DNA of 6,824 nt from Verrucomicrobiota bacterium (lineage in GTDB: Bacteria > Verrucomicrobiota > Verrucomicrobiia > Opitutales > UBA2995): positions 1 through 6,824 of the forward strand of contig JAPUIL010000184.1 of the NCBI GenBank assembly GCA_027297085.1, given 5' to 3'. Below the pieces are notes generated by a model. It saw only the letters and a list, made by a program, of their open reading frames with translations, searched no databases and was not told the DNA's origin. Shown piece after piece: positions 5,084-6,824 of the stretch; the stretch's first letter is position 1; each line of letters starts with the position of its first letter. The translations under genes were made by a program, and so were the position numbers.

Positions 5084-6763
5084 TCACTGTTTGTATCCGG
5101 TCGTTGGCCATGACGGAACTCGTAGACCCCCGTAAATTGACCAGCCGATTTTGGTGTCTTCGGTTAACGGCAGGAGCGTGAGACTCCAGACAAGAGAGGC
5201 TGGGTCCGTCTTGGCGTATTCGCGAATTTGTGTCCAGCCAGGATGTTTCAGACGGTCCTTCCATTCAAGTTTTTCGATTCCTTCGTTTACGAAGAGAAAA
5301 CCATAGCCAACCAGAACATTATCGTTCTTCAGAGGCTGTACACTACCCATGGCCCAGCTGTGCAATGGCTCTTCGTCTGGGAAGCGTGATTGCCAGATTT
5401 TGTGCATTTCCTTTTTCTCCTCGTCGAATGCATATTCTTCGGCCCTGCTGCGAATAGCTCTTGGTTGCAGGTGCTCACCAAATGGGCGGGAGCCAAAATT
5501 GTCGTTATTGAAAATCAAGAGAGTGCCTTTGTCAGTGATCCAGGGCGCATGGGGCATCCAGAACCAATCCCCTTTTGTGAGTTTGAAGGCCTTTTCTTTT
5601 AGCTCCTCACCCAGTTCCTCCGGCTCGCTCATTGCCAACCACTGAATCTCTTGTGAGTTCACCTCGACTTTGGCGATTCCTGACATCAGGCGAAAATTAA
5701 CCAGGAAGGATTTTCCATCATCTACGATTCGTACCGCGTTGGCATGACTCCAATCGATAGTATCTGCAAATCCTCGACGGATCCAGTAACCCTCAAACGT
5801 CATGTAGCCTATCTTGTAGGGATCCAAGTGATCGAAGGCTTTCCATTTCCAAAGAATTTCACCTTTGCGTGTCATGCGTAACACGACGTCGCCCATGACC
5901 TTTTGCGTTTTTCGAGGAGCATTCTTGTCGGTTTCGCTTGTGTAGTAGTCAGGCAGTGTTCGCATCTCAGTGCTGAGGATCAGGAAATCTCCGTTGGGAT
6001 ATTCCTGAAATGAGTGGTGAAAGGTAGGTGTATCGACCGGAATGGAACCTTCGGGACAGGGCTGGTTCCCAGGCCTTTGACTGGCGCACCAGCTAGCTAC
6101 GGTGTTCCCCAGGTAATCGATTTCGATCAAGCGATTGTCTGAAGTAATAAAGACAATGTGTCCGTTGGCGATCGGCCGGTAGTCGGTGATCCGTGAATCA
6201 GTTTGGTAGTACCAGATTACTTCTCCTTCCGCATCAACCACTGCCAACATACCAAAACTCGAGTTAAACTCAGACTCGGCAGATTTTTTGTCTTCAACGA
6301 GTATTGGGATAACCCGGCGCGGATTGAAAAGAGTAAATCCTTCCGCCATTGCCTCAGGTGCATAAATCTCGACCTCGATTCGTGGCATTAACTCCGGTCG
6401 GTTGGGCAAGGTCGGGGTGGAAATCGTCAGAGGGCCGTTGAACGTTTCCTGGCCGCTGGCATCAGAAATGTGCACCGTCACAGTGTAAGTGCGGTCCGGC
6501 CTCATACCCACTACTGCCAAACCTTTTGTCGGATCTCTGTCCGGACCATATTTCAATACAAAACGATGACCATCAGTGGAGCCAATGATCTTAGTGGTGA
6601 CGGGTCCGGATGCTTTGAAAGTCAACACTCCTGCTTGAGGTGCAGCAGGATTTGAGTTGGGAACAAGGCTTGGACTACTTCGAAAAGTCGGAGACGACCA
6701 AATTGTCGATCCACTGAGGAGTAGAATTAAGAGAAGAGAAGGCGTTTTTAAATCCGTATTCAT
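5084..6763 (-). CDS. Secreted arylsulfotransferase (ASST) family protein
   Basis: The protein has 559 residues from ATG 6763; a GTG one codon earlier (6766) is also possible. The family transfers sulfate from one phenolic ester to another phenol without PAPS, through a sulfo-histidine intermediate, usually in the periplasm. A signal peptide covers about residues 1-24. A beta-rich fibronectin-like domain (about 45-118) is followed by the propeller domain (about 125-555). Likely catalytic residues, by comparison with E. coli AssT, are His249-His250 (TFHHSFQEYPNGD), His340 in DWSHANAV (337-344), Arg358 in NFRLMSGIAKVE and the candidate nucleophile His405 in MPHAPWI. FNNDNFGSRPF (418-428) matches the conserved DNxxxR loop. 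Cys226 and Cys236 might form a disulfide; E. coli AssT has one and works with DsbL. No dsb gene is present. The gene stands alone here; no clear Shine-Dalgarno precedes it. Confidence 0.9.
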   Translation of the reverse strand: MNTDLKTPSLLLILLLSGSTIWSSPTFRSSPSLVPNSNPAAPQAGVLTFKASGPVTTKIIGSTDGHRFVLKYGPDRDPTKGLAVVGMRPDRTYTVTVHISDASGQETFNGPLTISTPTLPNRPELMPRIEVEIYAPEAMAEGFTLFNPRRVIPILVEDKKSAESEFNSSFGMLAVVDAEGEVIWYYQTDSRITDYRPIANGHIVFITSDNRLIEIDYLGNTVASWCASQRPGNQPCPEGSIPVDTPTFHHSFQEYPNGDFLILSTEMRTLPDYYTSETDKNAPRKTQKVMGDVVLRMTRKGEILWKWKAFDHLDPYKIGYMTFEGYWIRRGFADTIDWSHANAVRIVDDGKSFLVNFRLMSGIAKVEVNSQEIQWLAMSEPEELGEELKEKAFKLTKGDWFWMPHAPWITDKGTLLIFNNDNFGSRPFGEHLQPRAIRSRAEEYAFDEEKKEMHKIWQSRFPDEEPLHSWAMGSVQPLKNDNVLVGYGFLFVNEGIEKLEWKDRLKHPGWTQIREYAKTDPASLVWSLTLLPLTEDTKIGWSIYGGLRVPSWPTTGYKQ

Positions 6764-6790
6764 CACAATGCAGTTTTTTGGCAGAGAACT

Positions 6791-6812
6791 AATTGATCAT
6801 TCTCAATCAATT
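6791..6812. repeat. Inverted repeat upstream of the sulfotransferase gene
   Basis: AATTGAT (6791-6797) and ATCAATT (6806-6812) are perfect 7-bp complements separated by eight bases, 28-49 bases upstream of the sulfotransferase ATG. The position suits an operator. The half-sites resemble FNR/CRP-family TTGAT...ATCAA, but the spacer is eight bases rather than four, so I do not assign it to FNR. No good -35/-10 pair is visible nearby. Confidence 0.35.
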
Positions 6813-6824
6813 TCGGGACGCTAA

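Overview
The window looks like part of a bacterial chromosome of moderate G+C, probably from the PVC group (a marine Verrucomicrobiota or relative is the best guess). This is inference: it rests on a secreted iduronate-2-sulfatase-like sulfatase, a secreted FG-GAP/VCBS beta-propeller protein and an arylsulfotransferase lying close together, and on three start codons with no clear Shine-Dalgarno sequence. No ribosomal RNA, tRNA or other phylogenetic marker is present. No phage structural gene, intact transposase or CRISPR array is visible.

Layout. Bases 1-85 hold an inverted repeat and a strong rho-independent terminator that closes a + strand gene outside the window. A secreted sulfatase follows on the - strand (249-1676). 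A 336-base gap (1677-2012) separates it from a divergent + strand gene for a Tat-exported dienelactone hydrolase-family protein (2013-2921). A weak hairpin lies between that gene and a convergent - strand gene for a seven-repeat FG-GAP/VCBS protein (2987-4153). Next comes a - strand VapC-type PIN-domain gene that lacks its N-terminus (4262-4639). A 444-base stretch without an intact gene follows (4640-5083); it contains a possible decayed hicA-like frame on the + strand. The rest is a complete - strand arylsulfotransferase (ASST) gene (5084-6763).

Functionally, four of the five recognisable genes encode exported proteins, so the locus acts mainly outside the cytoplasm. The sulfatase would remove sulfate esters, probably from sulfated glycans. 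The ASST protein would move sulfate between phenolic compounds without PAPS. The propeller protein could bind ligands or act in protein-protein contacts at the cell surface. The hydrolase would cleave ester or lactone bonds. The gaps between these genes are large and their orientation is mixed, so they are neighbours rather than one operon. Bases 4262-5083 look like a small graveyard of toxin-antitoxin remnants inserted between the propeller and ASST genes. This is the least ordinary part of the window. I do not see strong evidence for a wholly new system.
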